Position numbers and translations under genes: made by a program | NCBI GenBank assembly: GCA_017607445.1 | Contig: JAEVHH010000002.1 | Coordinates: forward strand, 4,455,501-4,519,500 | DNA: 64,000 nucleotides | DNA from: Histoplasma ohiense | Lineage: Eukaryota; Ascomycota; Eurotiomycetes; Onygenales; Ajellomycetaceae | Reading direction: 5' to 3' | Notes under the pieces: generated by a model | What the model saw: the letters and a program-made list of their open reading frames with translations, nothing else | What the model was told of the DNA's origin: nothing | Database searches by the model: none | In this document: piece after piece, positions 36,014-48,599 of the stretch | Layout: every line of letters begins with the position of its first letter | Position numbering within the stretch: the stretch's first letter is position 1

Positions 36014-36610
36014 TGTAATGGGCGTACTTCGATTAACGATTTGATACTATTCTAATTACAGATTACAAATTGATTAAGGAAAGAAAGAGAAAAGAAATCA
36101 GAAGAAAAGATTGTATGAAGAGAGTTCTTATAGAGGAAAGTTCAGAGTGGAAGAATATCAGAAGCTGCTTCACAGTGAAGTGTGGAGCAGAAGAATATTA
36201 AGAGATATATGTAAGAATTGTTAGAAGCTACATGAGTGTGGAATGTGGGATGAAGAAATCATTGAGAGCTACATGGAAGAATTGTTAGAGACTATATGAG
36301 TGTGGAACACAGAGTGAAAGAATGTAAGAAGCTATGCAGAAGAATCATTAGAGACTATATGAGTGTGGAACACAGAGTGAGAGAACATAAGAAGCTATAT
36401 GAAAGAATTGTTAGAGACTATATAAGTGTGGAGCACAGAGTGGAAGAATATTAAGAGCTACATAAAAGAATTGTTAGAAACTACATGAGTGTGGAGCACA
36501 GAGTGGAAGAATATTGAGGATTATGTGAGATCACAACAACTAGAAACAAGTGAGTGCAGAAGAGGAGTTGATTGCATAAGTTAATTACTAACAGATGCTA
36601 ATCTGTCACA
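36014..36610 (-). repeat. 3' LTR of copy F (597 bp)
   Basis: On the plus strand it runs from TGTAATGGGCG to ATCTGTCACA. Five 63-bp units. Confidence 0.9.
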
Positions 36611-39600
36611 TTATCCCTCTCTACTGAGATGAGTGAGAACTCATAGATGTTGAGAGTGGCAGTGTTCTTCAAGGCAGATGTGGGTTCCCAGATTGGATGA
36701 TTGTATTCTACTCATTTGATGAGGTATTCACAGCAGTGGTGGTTGGTTCTATTGTCAAGAATTGCTTTGATTTCTCATTTGAGTTCATTGTTTTCTTCTA
36801 TAATGACAGATGACTGTCAATCAGAGATTCTCTGTGAGAGAAATGAATCCTCAGCTGTGGGTCAGAGCAGGTTTGTATGAAAGATATTGTGAATATCAGA
36901 TGAGATGTTAAGTCAATAATCATGTATGTCTAGCATTTTCTTCACTGTATATTTGATGTGATGATAATCTAGTGTATACAAGAGGCAGTCTGTTCTTATG
37001 TTCTTGAGATTCAGTCAGACTTTGTCTTCCACATGATATTGAGTTATAGAACTTCTTCTGATGTTCATTTGATTTTTATAATTTTGCTGAGTGCTGATCA
37101 TTGAAGCTTCTGCTCATTTGCAGACTTTCTTCAACTTGCTCATGATGTTCTCTGTCATCTGTATGAGGCTGTGGATGTGTGTGGTTTCTCAGAGAGTCTC
37201 AGAGAAGTTCAGAATCTCTAAGTTATATCTGTGTAGAAGAAAGAATGAGCTTACATCTGTTGTAGCAGAATCTCAACTGTTAATCACAATCTCAGTGTGT
37301 GGCAGCAGATTGTTTCAGTTGTCTTGTGCATAATTGCAGAACTTACAGAGGATGTTCTTTATCATTTATATCATTCTCTCAGTAGCTTCATCAGTCTCTG
37401 AGTGATACACTGTTAATAACTTTCATTCAATTCTTAGTAATTGACATATATGGGCTCAGAGTGCATTGATGAATTGACTGTCTCTATCTGACACAATGAA
37501 TGAAAGCAGATCATGTATATGATAGAATGAGCTTCTGACAAAGACATCTGCAACTACTTCAGTGTTCATCTTGTCACAGAGCTGTAGTATTACATTCTTG
37601 CTGAGTTGATTGACAATGACTAGAATGTTTGTAGAACCTCTGCTTTCAGATAAGAAAACTGCAAAATCAATAGCTATATCACATCAAGTTCAGTCAGAGA
37701 TAGATAGAGGCTTCAGCATCTTTTTTTGATGTTCACATCATGCTATCACTGAGCTGCAGCAATCACAGTTGCATACAAATCAGTATATATCTTTCAACAT
37801 ATCTGATCAGTAGAATTTTTGAGTGATAATGTTGTACATGATTTCATATTCTGAGTGTCTGATCATCAGCAAGTCATGAATTTCTTGCATGATTCATGTT
37901 TATAGAAGTTCTGAATCAGAAACTCATCATCTATCTCAAAAGTGTAAGCAGTTGTTATCATTGATTGAATATGCTGAGATATCTGTTCTTGAATATATGT
38001 CTGTGGGGAATTGAGATGCTCTGCTTTATATAACTTCAGCAGCTTGTTGTCAGAATTCATCTGCTTCTGCTGCTAGTCTTCATTGTTCTTCAAGTGAGGG
38101 TTCTTGAGCTCAGAACTGATTGATATGTATGTGGGGTTTGTCTGATTGTGTAGAACTTTCTATGATTGCAGAGTTGATTAATCAATGCTCTCAGTGTTTC
38201 CATCTGTCATCTAAGTCATCAGATGGTATATTTTGTTCTCAGCAGAACAGAGCATTCACAAGAATGTTCTCTACTTCAGATCAATAACAAATTGTGAACA
38301 AAAAATGACTAAGGAACAATGATCAACACATATGTCTCTCAGTGAGTTTACAAATGGTTGTGAAGTATTCTAAGTTCTTATGATCAGTGATAATCTCAAA
38401 CTTCTCAACACTCATAAGTTTAGACTCTCATTTCTCAAGACATTATATAATTGCTAGAAGCTTCTTGTTGTAGATCTCATAGTTGCATTCAACAGACAAC
38501 ATCTTTTTCAAGATGAAGGCACAAGATTGTAGAACATCTTCATTATTGTATTGTATTAGTGCCTCATCTACTACATAACTCAAGATGTCTGTTTTGAGAA
38601 TTGTATGCTTATCTGAATTGAATGATTGCAGCATTGAGATGCTTGTGAATATACACTTCAGCTTTTTGAATGCTGCATCTGCTTCATCAGTTCATTGAAA
38701 TACAGTGTCTTTCTGAGTCAGATCTGTCAGTGGTTGTACAATATTGGAGAAGTCTTTGATGAATCTTTGATAGAAGTTGATGAATTCTAGAAAGCTTCTA
38801 GTCTCTTTTACTGAGACTGATGTCTCTCAGTTGAGGATTGCTTCCACCTTCTTAGAATCCATGCATACATCTTTTTCAGCTTCAATGATGAATTCTAGAT
38901 AGATTGTAGACTTGGTCTCAAAGTTGCATTTGTCAATGTCCACTTGCAGTCCAGCTTTTTGTAGATGGTCAAGCACTTGTTGTATGTGCTTACAGTGCTC
39001 AGTGAGTGATCCATTGGTGAAGATCAAGATATCATTCATGTACACTGAGGCAATCTCATTGAGCAGATCTTGTAGAGCTCAGTTAATGTATTTCTGAAAC
39101 ATACTCAGAGCATTCACTAATTCAAAGAGGGTCACTGTTCATTCATATAATCTGTAATGCATATGAAAGACAGTTAGTCATTCATCATCTTCATTAATTC
39201 TTATCTTGTAGAAGGCTGCAGAGATGTCAAGTTTTGTAAATCATTTTGCTTTTTCTATCTGTTTGAGCATTTCATTGATGAGTGGGAGAAGGTATCAGTC
39301 CTTCTGTGTAATCTTGTTGAGTTCTTGATAGTCAATGCAGAATTGTAAGCCTTCTTCTGATTTCTTCACAAACAGTACAGATACTGCAGCAGATGAGTTG
39401 CTAACATGAATAAAGTCTTTATCTAGTAATTCATTGAGTGTTTTTTGTAGAACAAAAAGCTCATTGTGTGATATGCTGTAGAGAGAATCTCAGAGTGATT
39501 GCAGATTCTTACTGTCTTTCTTGATGAGCTCAATTGTATGATCTATACTGGGTTCTCAGTGAGAGAGAAGCTTTTCAGCTTCTTTCTTGTCAAACACATC

Positions 39601-40263
39601 TGTGAAGTCTTCATACAATTCAGATAGTTTCTTGCACAGTTTCTTGAGATTTTTGAGTTCTAACTTTTCTAACACTTTCTTGATATTCATCATGCTAGCA
39701 GTGAACACTTGGATGTTCTTCTTCTCATGTGCTTGATGGGTTAGTAGTTTGTACACTTTCACTGATATCTGAGTGAGATCAGCAGTTCTATCAACATTCT
39801 TCTCATAAACACAGTCATCTTCTGAAAAAATAAGGCAGTGGTTGCATGTGTTCAACAAGGTTCCAAATTCTGTGAGTCATGATAGACCAAGTATTAGATT
39901 GTACTCAAGGTCTTGTATTTCATATGTGTATACATTCTTTTTCTCATGTTCTTCTACATCAATATTAAATCTTATCATGTTGTAGGAGGTGGATTCTCTG
40001 AGGCCATCAAATTCACTGAGCTTACACAGTTTGAGAAAGAGAATACACTGAAGCTTATACTTCTCAATCAACTGGGTGTCTATAAGAGTGTAGTGAAGGA
40101 AACCACTGTCTATCATTGCTCATACATTGACTAAGCTATTTACAATAGCAGAGATCATGATTGCATCTGCTTGCATCTTCTGTTTGAATCTTCAGCTAGC
40201 TTTTTGCTTCTTGAGCTCTTGTTCATGTTTTAGAGTGAGAGCTTGTCTTTTCTCTGTTCTTGT
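36598..40263 (-). pseudogene. gypsy pol pseudogene, copy F
   Basis: 3666 nt, no net indel relative to copies D, E, G and H. Protease D-S-G follows M-V/I-D-S-G near 40110. The RT catalytic box Y-M-N-D-I-L is at 39043-39032 or just beyond, with the first catalytic Asp replaced by Asn. RNase H (about 38650-38300), integrase (about 37900-37400) and the chromodomain region (about 36770-36640) follow. It ends in TAG at 36600-36598, within the LTR. Confidence 0.85.
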
Positions 40264-41243
40264 CTATCCACGGGCGACACAGTGTTCACATGCATGGGGG
40301 GTTTACTTGGAGTGATTGCATTCAGACATTGATTTGTGAAGTGCTCTGACTTGTTGCAGTGTATGCAGACTTCTCTGACAATTTGATTGATGATGTTCTT
40401 CTCTGAGACATTGAGGGTTCTTGAGTGGCTTGTGTTCATGTGTGGGACTCAGTTCATTGATTCTGATTCAGAGATGGAGGGCACTGCAGAGCAGTTTGAG
40501 GTGTACACATTTGTTCAGCAGAATTCTCTATAATTTTGAAGTGTGTGAAACTGAGACAGATTGTTGTTCAACAGACAAAGATCAGTGCAGAATTTGCTGT
40601 ATGTTGAAAGCTTCAGACACTCTATATTTTGATTATGCAATTGAAAGTTCAAGTTCTTGAACAATATGTTGATCTTGACAGTGTCATTTCAGTCTTACTC
40701 ATCTGCTTCTAGAAGCTTGCAATTGAATTCAGAAAGATAAGTTGTCAATGTGACATTCATCTGACAAATTTGATTAAGCCAGTCTAATGCCTTGACTTGA
40801 AGTATAGAATCAAGAAAGAGAGAGTTGAGTTGTTGAAAGACTAGCTTTGATGTACACTGATGATTCTGGCAATGACTCATTCAGAGTTGGAATTTTGCTA
40901 ACATGTTGTCATTCAATCTGCTATGAATATACCATGCTTGATTGGATAGCAAGTCTATTGCTTGTCCATCGATGTTCAATTTGGTGTTCACTTTTGACTT
41001 CCATGTGAGGTAGAGTGCTAGGTCTCTCTTGTATTTATTGAGAATTGGAAGCTTCTCTCTTGGGAACTTTTCATGAGATGTGAGTGTAGAAGAAACAGTG
41101 AATGTGGAAGTGCTCATCTCAGCAAATTGTTGTTGCAATTCAGTCATTTGTAGTATCTGCTGCTGAAGAATGCTTTGTAGATCTAAGTTATCATCTGCTG
41201 TGTTTGAATGCAGTGGGTGTTTGTAGAATTGCTTGTAGTTCAT
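40230..41243 (-). pseudogene. gypsy gag pseudogene, copy F
   Basis: 1014 nt from ATG 41243 (M-N-Y-K-Q-F-Y) to TAA 40232-40230. The capsid-like part is largely open. The knuckle C-I-H-C-N-K-S-E-H-F-T-N-Q-C near 40370-40325 fits CX2CX4HX4C and is intact. It overlaps pol by up to about 70 nt. Confidence 0.85.
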
Positions 41244-41607
41244 TTCAATATCTAAGAACATATAATAATAAAAAAAAAGAAAAAGAATACTTGTAGACAT
41301 TTGATTCTCTTGCAGACACTATTCACAGTGTTGCAGTGCTAAGCTTGATCAAGCTTCTTTGTGAATGCTATTTGCAGTGTTATAGTTTGTAGACACTCAG
41401 GCCTTGTAGAACACAGTCAATTGTGTTTCAGACACTTAGACACAACAGTCTATATAACTAATGATAAGAACACTCAGACTCATGAGAGATCTCTTGTAAT
41501 GACTAGACACTCAGATCTGTAAACAACACACTCAGGTGTAAGAACTGATAACAACACACTCAGATGTAAGAACTAATAATGAGACACTCAAGTCTTAAAC
41601 ACAGAAA

Positions 41608-41620
41608 AATCAATTTGTAA
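41608..41620 (-). other. primer-binding site of copy F, complementary to own LTR
   Basis: On the minus strand TTACAAATTGATT follows the LTR directly and is the exact complement of the LTR segment at 41670-41682. Confidence 0.7.
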
Positions 41621-42217
41621 TGTAACAGACATACTTCAATTAACAATTTGATACTATTCTAATTACAGATTACAAATTGATTAAGGAAAGAAAGAGAAAA
41701 GAAATCAGAAGAAAAGATCATACAAAGAAGATTCTTATAGAGAAAAGTTCAGAGTGAAAGAATATCAGAAGCCACTCCACAGTGGAGTGCAGAGCAGAAG
41801 AACATTAAGAGATATGCATAAGAATCATTAGAAGCTACACAAGTGCAGAATGTGGGATGGGGGAATCATTGAGAGCTACACAGAAGAATTGTTAGAGACT
41901 ATACAAGTGCAGAACACAGAGCAGAAGAATGTAAGAAGCTACACAGAAGAATCATTAGAAACTATATAAGCATGGAACACAGAGCAGAAGAATGTAAGAA
42001 GCTACACAGAAGAATTGTTAGAGACTACATGAGTGCAGAGCACAGAGCAGAAGAATGTTAAAAGCTATGTGAAAGAATCATTAGAAACTACATGAGCGCG
42101 GAGCATGGAGTGGAAGAACATCAAGGGTTATGTGAGGTCACAACAACTAGAAATGAGTGGGTGCAGAAGGGGAGTTGGTTGTGTAAGTTAATTACTAACA
42201 GATGCTAACCCGTCACA
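41621..42217 (-). repeat. 5' LTR of copy F (597 bp)
   Basis: Ends TGTAACAGAC/..CCGTCACA on the plus strand. It contains five 63-bp units and a reversed TATA-like element near 41735. Confidence 0.9.
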
Positions 42218-42222
42218 AAGAC

Positions 42223-45039
42223 TTCATTTGTGTTAGCAACTCACTCACTGCAGCACTCATACTGTTTGCAAAGAAATCAGAAGAAGGCTTACAATTCTGC
42301 ATTGACTATCAAGAACTCAATAAGATTACACAGAAGAATTGATACCCTCTTCCACTTATCAATAAAACACTTGAATAAATAGAAAAAGCAAAATGATTTA
42401 CAAAGCTTGACATCTCTGCAGCCTTCTATAAGATAAGGATTAATGAAGATGACAAATGACTAATCACTTTTTGTATGTGTTATGAATTATACAAATGAAC
42501 AGTGACCCTCTTTGAATTAGTGAATGCTCTGAGTATGTTTCAGAAATACATTAACTAAGCTCTACAAGATCTGCTCAATGAGATTGTCTCAGTGTATATG
42601 AACAATATCTTGATCTTCATCAATGAATCACTCACTGAGCACTGTAAGTATATATGACAAGTGCTTGACTGTCTACAAAAAGCTGAACTGCAAGTGAACA
42701 TTGATAAATGTGACTTCAAGACCAAGTCTATAACCTATCTAGAATTCATCATCAAAGCTGAAAAAGATGTATGTATGAATTCTAAGAAGGTGGAAGCAAT
42801 TCTCAACTGAGAGGCATCAGTCTCAGTAAAAGAGACTAGAAGCTTTCTAGAGTTTGTCAACTTCTATCAAAGATTTATCAAGAACTTCTTCAATATTGTA
42901 CAATCACTGATGAATCTGATCTGAAAAGACACCATATTTCAATGAACTGACAAAGCAGATGCAGTATTCAAAAAGCTGAAGTGTATATTCACAAACATTC
43001 TGATGCTGCAATCATTTGATTCAGATAAGCATATGATTCTTGAAACAGACACCTCAGATTATGTAGTAGATGAAGCACTGATGCAATATGACAATGAAAA
43101 TGTTCTACAATCTTGTGTCTTCATCTTGAAAAAGATGTCACTCACTGAATGCAACTATGAGATCTATAACAAGAAGCTTCTAGCAATCATACAATATCTT
43201 GAAAAATGAGAATCTGAACTTATGAGTGTTGAGAGATTCAAGATTGTTACTGATCATAAGAATCTAGAGTACTTCACAATCACTCATAAACTCACTGAGA
43301 GACATATGTGTTGATCATTGTTTCTTAGCTGTTTTTCATTTATAATTTGTTATCAATCTGAAGTAGAGAACACTCTTGTGAATGCTCTGTTCTGCTGAGA
43401 ACAAGATATGTCATCTGATAACTTGAATGACAGATGGAAACATCAAAAGCATTGATTAATCAACTCTGTAATCATAAGAAGTTCTATACAATCAGATGAA
43501 CTCTGTGTATATGTCAATCAGTTCCAAACTCAGAAACCCTCACTTGAAGAACAATGAAAGCTAGTGGCAGAAGCAGATGAATTCTGACAACAAGCTGCTG
43601 AAGCTGTACAAAGCAGAGTATTTTGATTTCCCACAGATGTATACTCAAGAACAGATATCTCAGCATATTCAATCAATGATGACAATTGCTTACACTTTCA
43701 AGATAGACAATGAGTCCCCGATTCAGAACCTCTACAAACACAGATCATGCAAGAAATTCATGACTCACTGATGATCAGACACTCAGAACATGAAATTATG
43801 TACAACATTGTCATTCAAAAATTCTACTGATCAGATATATTGAAAGATATACATCAGTTCATACACAACTGTGATTGCTGTGACTCAGTGATGATATAGT
43901 GTGAACACTGAAAAGAGATGCTGAAGCCTCTATCTATTCTCAACTGAACTTGATGTGATATAGCTATTGATTTTGCAGTTTTCTTACTTGAAAGTGAAGG
44001 TTCTACAAACATTCTAGTCATTGTCAACTGACTCAGCAAAGGTGTAATACTACAACTCTGTGACAAGATGAACATCAAAGTAGTTGCAGATGTCTTCATC
44101 AAAAGCCTATTCTATTATATACACAGCCTGCCTTCATTCATTATGTCAGATAGAGACAGTCAATTTGTCAGCACACTCTGAGCCCACATATGTCAATTAT
44201 TAAGAATTGAATGAAAGTTATCAACAGTGTATCACTCAGAGACTGATGAAGCTACTGAGAGAATGATACAAATAATAAAGAACATTCTCTGTAAGTTCTG
44301 TAATTATACACAAAACAACTGAAGCAATCTGCTGCCACATGCTGAGATTGTGATTAACAGTTGAGATTTCACTACAACAGATGTAAGCTCATTCTTTTTT
44401 CTACACAGATACAACTTAGAGATTCTGAACTTCTCTGAAACTCTCTGAGAAACTGCATACATCTGCAGCCTCATACAGACAGCAGAGAACATTGTGAGTA
44501 AGCTGAAGAAAGTCTGTGAATGAGTAGAAACTTCAATAATCAGCACTCAGCAAGATTATGAGAATCAAATGAACATCAGAAGAAGTTCTACAATCTGATA
44601 TTATGTAGAAGACAAAGTCTGACTGAATCTCAAGAATATAAAAACAGATCACCTCTTGTATACACTAGATTATCACCACATCAAGTATACAGTGAAGAAA
44701 GTGTTAGATATATATGATTATCAACTTGATATCTCATCTGACATTCACAACATCTTTCATACAAACCTGCTCCAACCCACAGCTGAGAATCCATTCCTCT
44801 CACAGAGAATCTTCAATTGACAGTCACCCATCATTGTAGAAGAAGACAATGAACATGAGTGGGAAATTGAAGCAATTCTTGATGATAGAACCAACCACCA
44901 CCACTGTGAATATCTCATTAAATGAGTAGAATACAATCATCCAATCTGGGAATCTGTATCTGTCTTGAAGAACACTGTCACCCTCAACATCTATGAGTTC
45001 TCACTCATCTCAGTAGAGGGGGATAATGTGATGGGTTAG
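42223..45039 (+). pseudogene. gypsy pol pseudogene, copy E, third segment
   Basis: RT (catalytic box Y-M-N-N near 42597), RNase H (about 43010-43400), integrase (about 43760-44260) and chromodomain (about 44860-44980) of E. It ends with TAG at 45037-45039 inside the LTR. Confidence 0.82.
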
Positions 45040-45623
45040 CATCTGTTAGTAATTAACTTATACAATCAACTTCTCTTCTGCATCTACTCATTTCTGACTG
45101 TTGTGATTTTATATAATCCTCAATGTTCTTCCACTCTGTGCTCTGCACTTGTGTAGTTTCTAACAATTCTTTTATATAGCTCTTAATATTCTTCCACTTC
45201 ATGCTCTGCACTCATATAGTCTCTAATGATTCTTTCATATAGCTTCTAATGTTCTCCCACTTCATGTTCCATGCTCATATAGTCTCTAACAATTCTTTCA
45301 TATAGTCTTCAATGATTCTCCCATCCCACACTCTGCACTCATATAGTTTCTAACAATTCTTCTGTGTAGCTTTCAATGATTCTTCTGTTCCATGCTCTGC
45401 ACTTGTATAGTTTCTAACAATTCTTCTATATAGTCTTTAACATTCTTCCACTCTGCGCTTCACTGTGGAGCAGCTTCTGATATTCTTTCACTCTGAATTT
45501 CCCTCTATAAGAACTTTCTTCATACAACCTTTTCTTCTGATCTCTTTTCTCTTTCTTTTCTTCATCAATTCGTAATCTGTATTAGGATAGTGCTAGATCG
45601 TTAATCGAAGTACACCCGTTACA
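45027..45623 (+). repeat. 3' LTR of copy E (597 bp)
   Basis: TGTGATGGG...CACCCGTTACA, preceded by the purine tract. It keeps CpGs near its end. Followed by the target duplication GCCTT. Confidence 0.9.
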
Positions 45624-45628
45624 GCCTT

Positions 45629-46533
45629 CATTCATTGTGTCAGATAGAGGCAGTCAATTCATCAGCACACTCTGAGCCTGCATATGCCAATTATTAAGAA
45701 TTGAATGAAAGTTATCAACAGCATATCACTCAGAGACTGATGGAGCTATCAAGAGAATGATATAAATGATAAAGAACATCCTCTGTAAGTTCTGCAATTA
45801 TATACAAGACAACTGAAGCAACCTGCTGCCACATGCTGAGATTGCAATTAATGGTTGAGATTTCACTACAACAGATGTAAGCTCATTCTTTCTTCTACAC
45901 AGATACAATTTAGAGATTCTGAACTTCTCTGAGACTCTCTGAGAAACTGCATACACTCACAGCCTCATACAGACAGCAGAGAACATTGTGAGCAAGCTGA
46001 AGAAAACTCACAAATAGACAGAAGCTTCAATAACCAGTATTTAGCAAGATTATGAAAATCAAATAAACATCAGAAAGAGTTCTGTAATCTGATATCATGT
46101 AGAAAACAAAGTCTGACTGAATCTCAAGAACATAAGAACAGACTGTCTCTCACATACACTAGATTACTGTCACATCAAATATACAGTGAAGAAAGTGTTA
46201 GACATACATAATTATCAACTCAACACCTCATCTGACATCCACAACATCTTTCATATGAATCTGCTCTGACCCACAGCTGAGGATCAATTCCTCTCACAGA
46301 GAATCTTCAATTGACAGCCATCTGCCATTATAGAAAAAGACAACAAACTTGAGTGGGAAATTGAAGCAATTCTTGACAATAGAACCAACCATCACTGCTG
46401 TAAATACCTTGTCAAATGAGTAGAATATGATCATTCAATCTGGGAATCTGTGTCTGTCTTGAAGGACACTGCTGCTCTCAACATCTACAAGTCCTCACTC
46501 ATCTCAGTAGAGAGGGATAATGTGATGGATTAG
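45629..46533 (+). pseudogene. gypsy pol pseudogene, copy D, second segment
   Basis: Integrase core from S-D-R onward, the C-terminal region and the chromodomain (about 46350-46480) of copy D, up to TAG at 46531-46533. Confidence 0.82.
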
Positions 46534-47054
46534 CATCTGTTAGTAATTAACTTATGCAATCAACTCTTCTTCTGCACTCACTTGTTTCTGACTGTTGTGA
46601 TCTTATGTAACTCTTGATGTTCTTTTGCTCTGTGCTCTGCATTTGTAGAGTTTCTAACAATTCTTCTGTGTAGCTCTTAACATTCTTCTGCTCTATACTC
46701 TGTGCTCATATAGTCTCTAACAATTCTTTCATATAGCTTCTAATGTTCTTCTGCTCTGTGTTCTGCACTTGTATAGTCTCTAACAATTCTTCCACATAGC
46801 TCTCAATGATTCCCCCACTTCATGCTCTGTGCTTGTGTAGTTTCTAATGATTCTTATACATATCTCTTAATGTTCTTCTGCTCTGCACTTCACTGTGGAG
46901 TGGCTTCTGATATTTTTTCACTCTGAACTTTTCTCTATAAGAACCCCCTTTGTATGACCTTTTCTTCTGATTTCTTTTCTCTTTCTTTCCTTAATCAATT
47001 TGTAATCTGTAATTAGAATAGTACCAAATCGTTAATCGAAGTACGCCCGTTACA
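46521..47054 (+). repeat. 3' LTR of copy D (534 bp)
   Basis: TGTGATGG...CGCCCGTTACA, four 63-bp units. It retains CpGs in the last 30 bp. Followed by TGCAT. Confidence 0.9.
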
Positions 47055-47059
47055 TGCAT

Positions 47060-48191
47060 TAGCAAAATTTCAACTTTGAATGAGTCATTGTCAGAACAAT
47101 CAGTGTACATCAGAGCTAGTCTTCTGACAACTCAACTCTCTCTTCCTCAATTCTATACTTCAAGTCAAAGTGTTAGACTGATTTAATCAGACTCATTAGA
47201 TGAATATTGTGTTGACAACTTATTTTTCTGAATTCAATCACAAACTTCTAGAAGCAGATGAGTAAGACTGAAACAATATTATCAAAATCAATATATTATT
47301 CAAGAATTTGAACTTTCAGTTGTATAACTGAAGTGTAGAATGTTCAAAACTCTCAATATACAGTGAATTCTGTACTAAATTTTCTCTGTTGAACAATGAT
47401 CTGTCTCAGTTCTGTGCACTTCAGAATCACAGAGAATTCTGCTGAATAAATATATATACTCTGAATCACTCTGCAGCATTTCTCATCTTTGAATCAGAAT
47501 CAATGAACTGAGTTTCACACATGAATACAAGTCATCTGAGAGTCTTTAATGTCTCAGAGAAGAATGCTGCTGACTGAATCATCAGAGAAGTCTGCATACA
47601 CTGCAACAAATCAGAGCATTTTGTGAATCAATGTCTGAATGCAATCACTCTGAGTAAACCTTCCACACACATGAATGCTGTATTGTCTGTGAACAAGTAA
47701 GAACAGAGAAAAGACAAGCTCTTGCTCTAAAATATGAATGAGAACTCAAGAAACAGAAAGCTAGCTGAAGATTTGAGCAGAAGATACAAGTGAATGCAAT
47801 TATAATCTCTATTATTGTAAATAGTTTAGTCAATATATAAGCAATGATAGACAGTGGTTTTCTTCACTACACTCTTATAGACATTCAGCTGATTAAGAAG
47901 TATAAGCTTCAGTATATTCTCTTTCTCAAACTGTGTAAACTCAGTGAATTTGACAGCTTCAGAGAATCTGCCTCTTACAACATAGTAAGATTTAATGTTG
48001 ATGTAGAAGAATATGAGAAAAAAAATGTATATATATATAAAATACAAGATCTTGAGTATGATCTAATGCTCAGTCTATTATAGCTCACAGAATTTGAAAC
48101 CTTGTTGAATACATACAATTGCTGTCTTATTTTTTCAAAAGACAACTGTGTTTATGAGAAGAATGTTGATAGAATCACTGATCTCACTCAA
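47060..48191 (+). mobile_element. Ty3/gypsy copy B, right part
   Basis: Completes gag (TAA at 47728-47730) and continues into pol in the -1 frame with the protease D-S-G near 47850. It is cut at about 48191, where LINE ORF1 sequence begins. Unlike copies D-G, the pol-frame TAG before the overlap is CAA here. Confidence 0.82.
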
Positions 48192-48599
48192 CTCTACTCA
48201 GCTGAGCATCAGCACTGCTCTGTCACACTCAGATATATGAATGACATTCTCAGATGTTTAACTCAAAAGAAGCTAATAGCTGTCTGCTGTCTTGATAACA
48301 GATGTCACAGAGATGCTCAGAAGCAGCAATCACTGTCAGCACAGCCAGCATCAATGATTGCAATGATGATATCTACATCATTCACTCAATCAACTCAGTC
48401 AACACAGCTCACTGAGTTAGCACTCTGTAAGTGAGCAGCTATTCAGAGCTTCATCAGTGAAGAGAATATCATCTGACAGATGATCTGCATCAGATGACAC
48501 TCAGTCTACACAGCAGAGTGACAGTATAGCCAAGCAGTCAAAGAATAGTCTAGTCTCAGCATATAGACAACAGATCTGAAATTCTTCAATCTCATTCTG

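Larger units (their letters stand above)
36014..42217 (-). mobile_element. Ty3/gypsy copy F, structurally complete
   Basis: 6204 bp on the minus strand with two 597-bp LTRs and target duplication AAGAC at 36009-36013 and 42218-42222. The order gag, pol, LTR reads right to left. The gag N-terminal 139 codons and the CCHC knuckle are open, making this one of the best-preserved copies. Opposite orientation to host E. Confidence 0.95.
27063..45623 (+). mobile_element. Ty3/gypsy copy E, split by copies G and F
   Basis: LTRs 27063-27659 and 45027-45623 (both 597 bp). Target duplication GCCTT at 27058-27062 and 45624-45628, inside the integrase of D. The body is cut at 29639 by G and at 36013 by F. 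pol pieces of 625, 224 and 2817 nt sum to 3666. Confidence 0.93.
22408..47054 (+). mobile_element. Ty3/gypsy copy D, split by copies E, F and G
   Basis: Complete element with LTRs 22408-22941 and 46521-47054 (both 534 bp) and TGCAT target duplications. Its body is split at 27062 by copy E and resumes at 45624. Without E the internal part is about 5.0 kb. gag is 1014 nt. pol pieces 24302-27062 and 45629-46533 sum to 3666 nt. Decayed by TGA stops. Confidence 0.93.

Noticed and set aside
22408..47054. A single giant 24.6-kb retrotransposon between matching LTRs
   Set aside because: Internal LTR pairs with their own target duplications resolve it into four ordinary 6-kb elements nested in one another.
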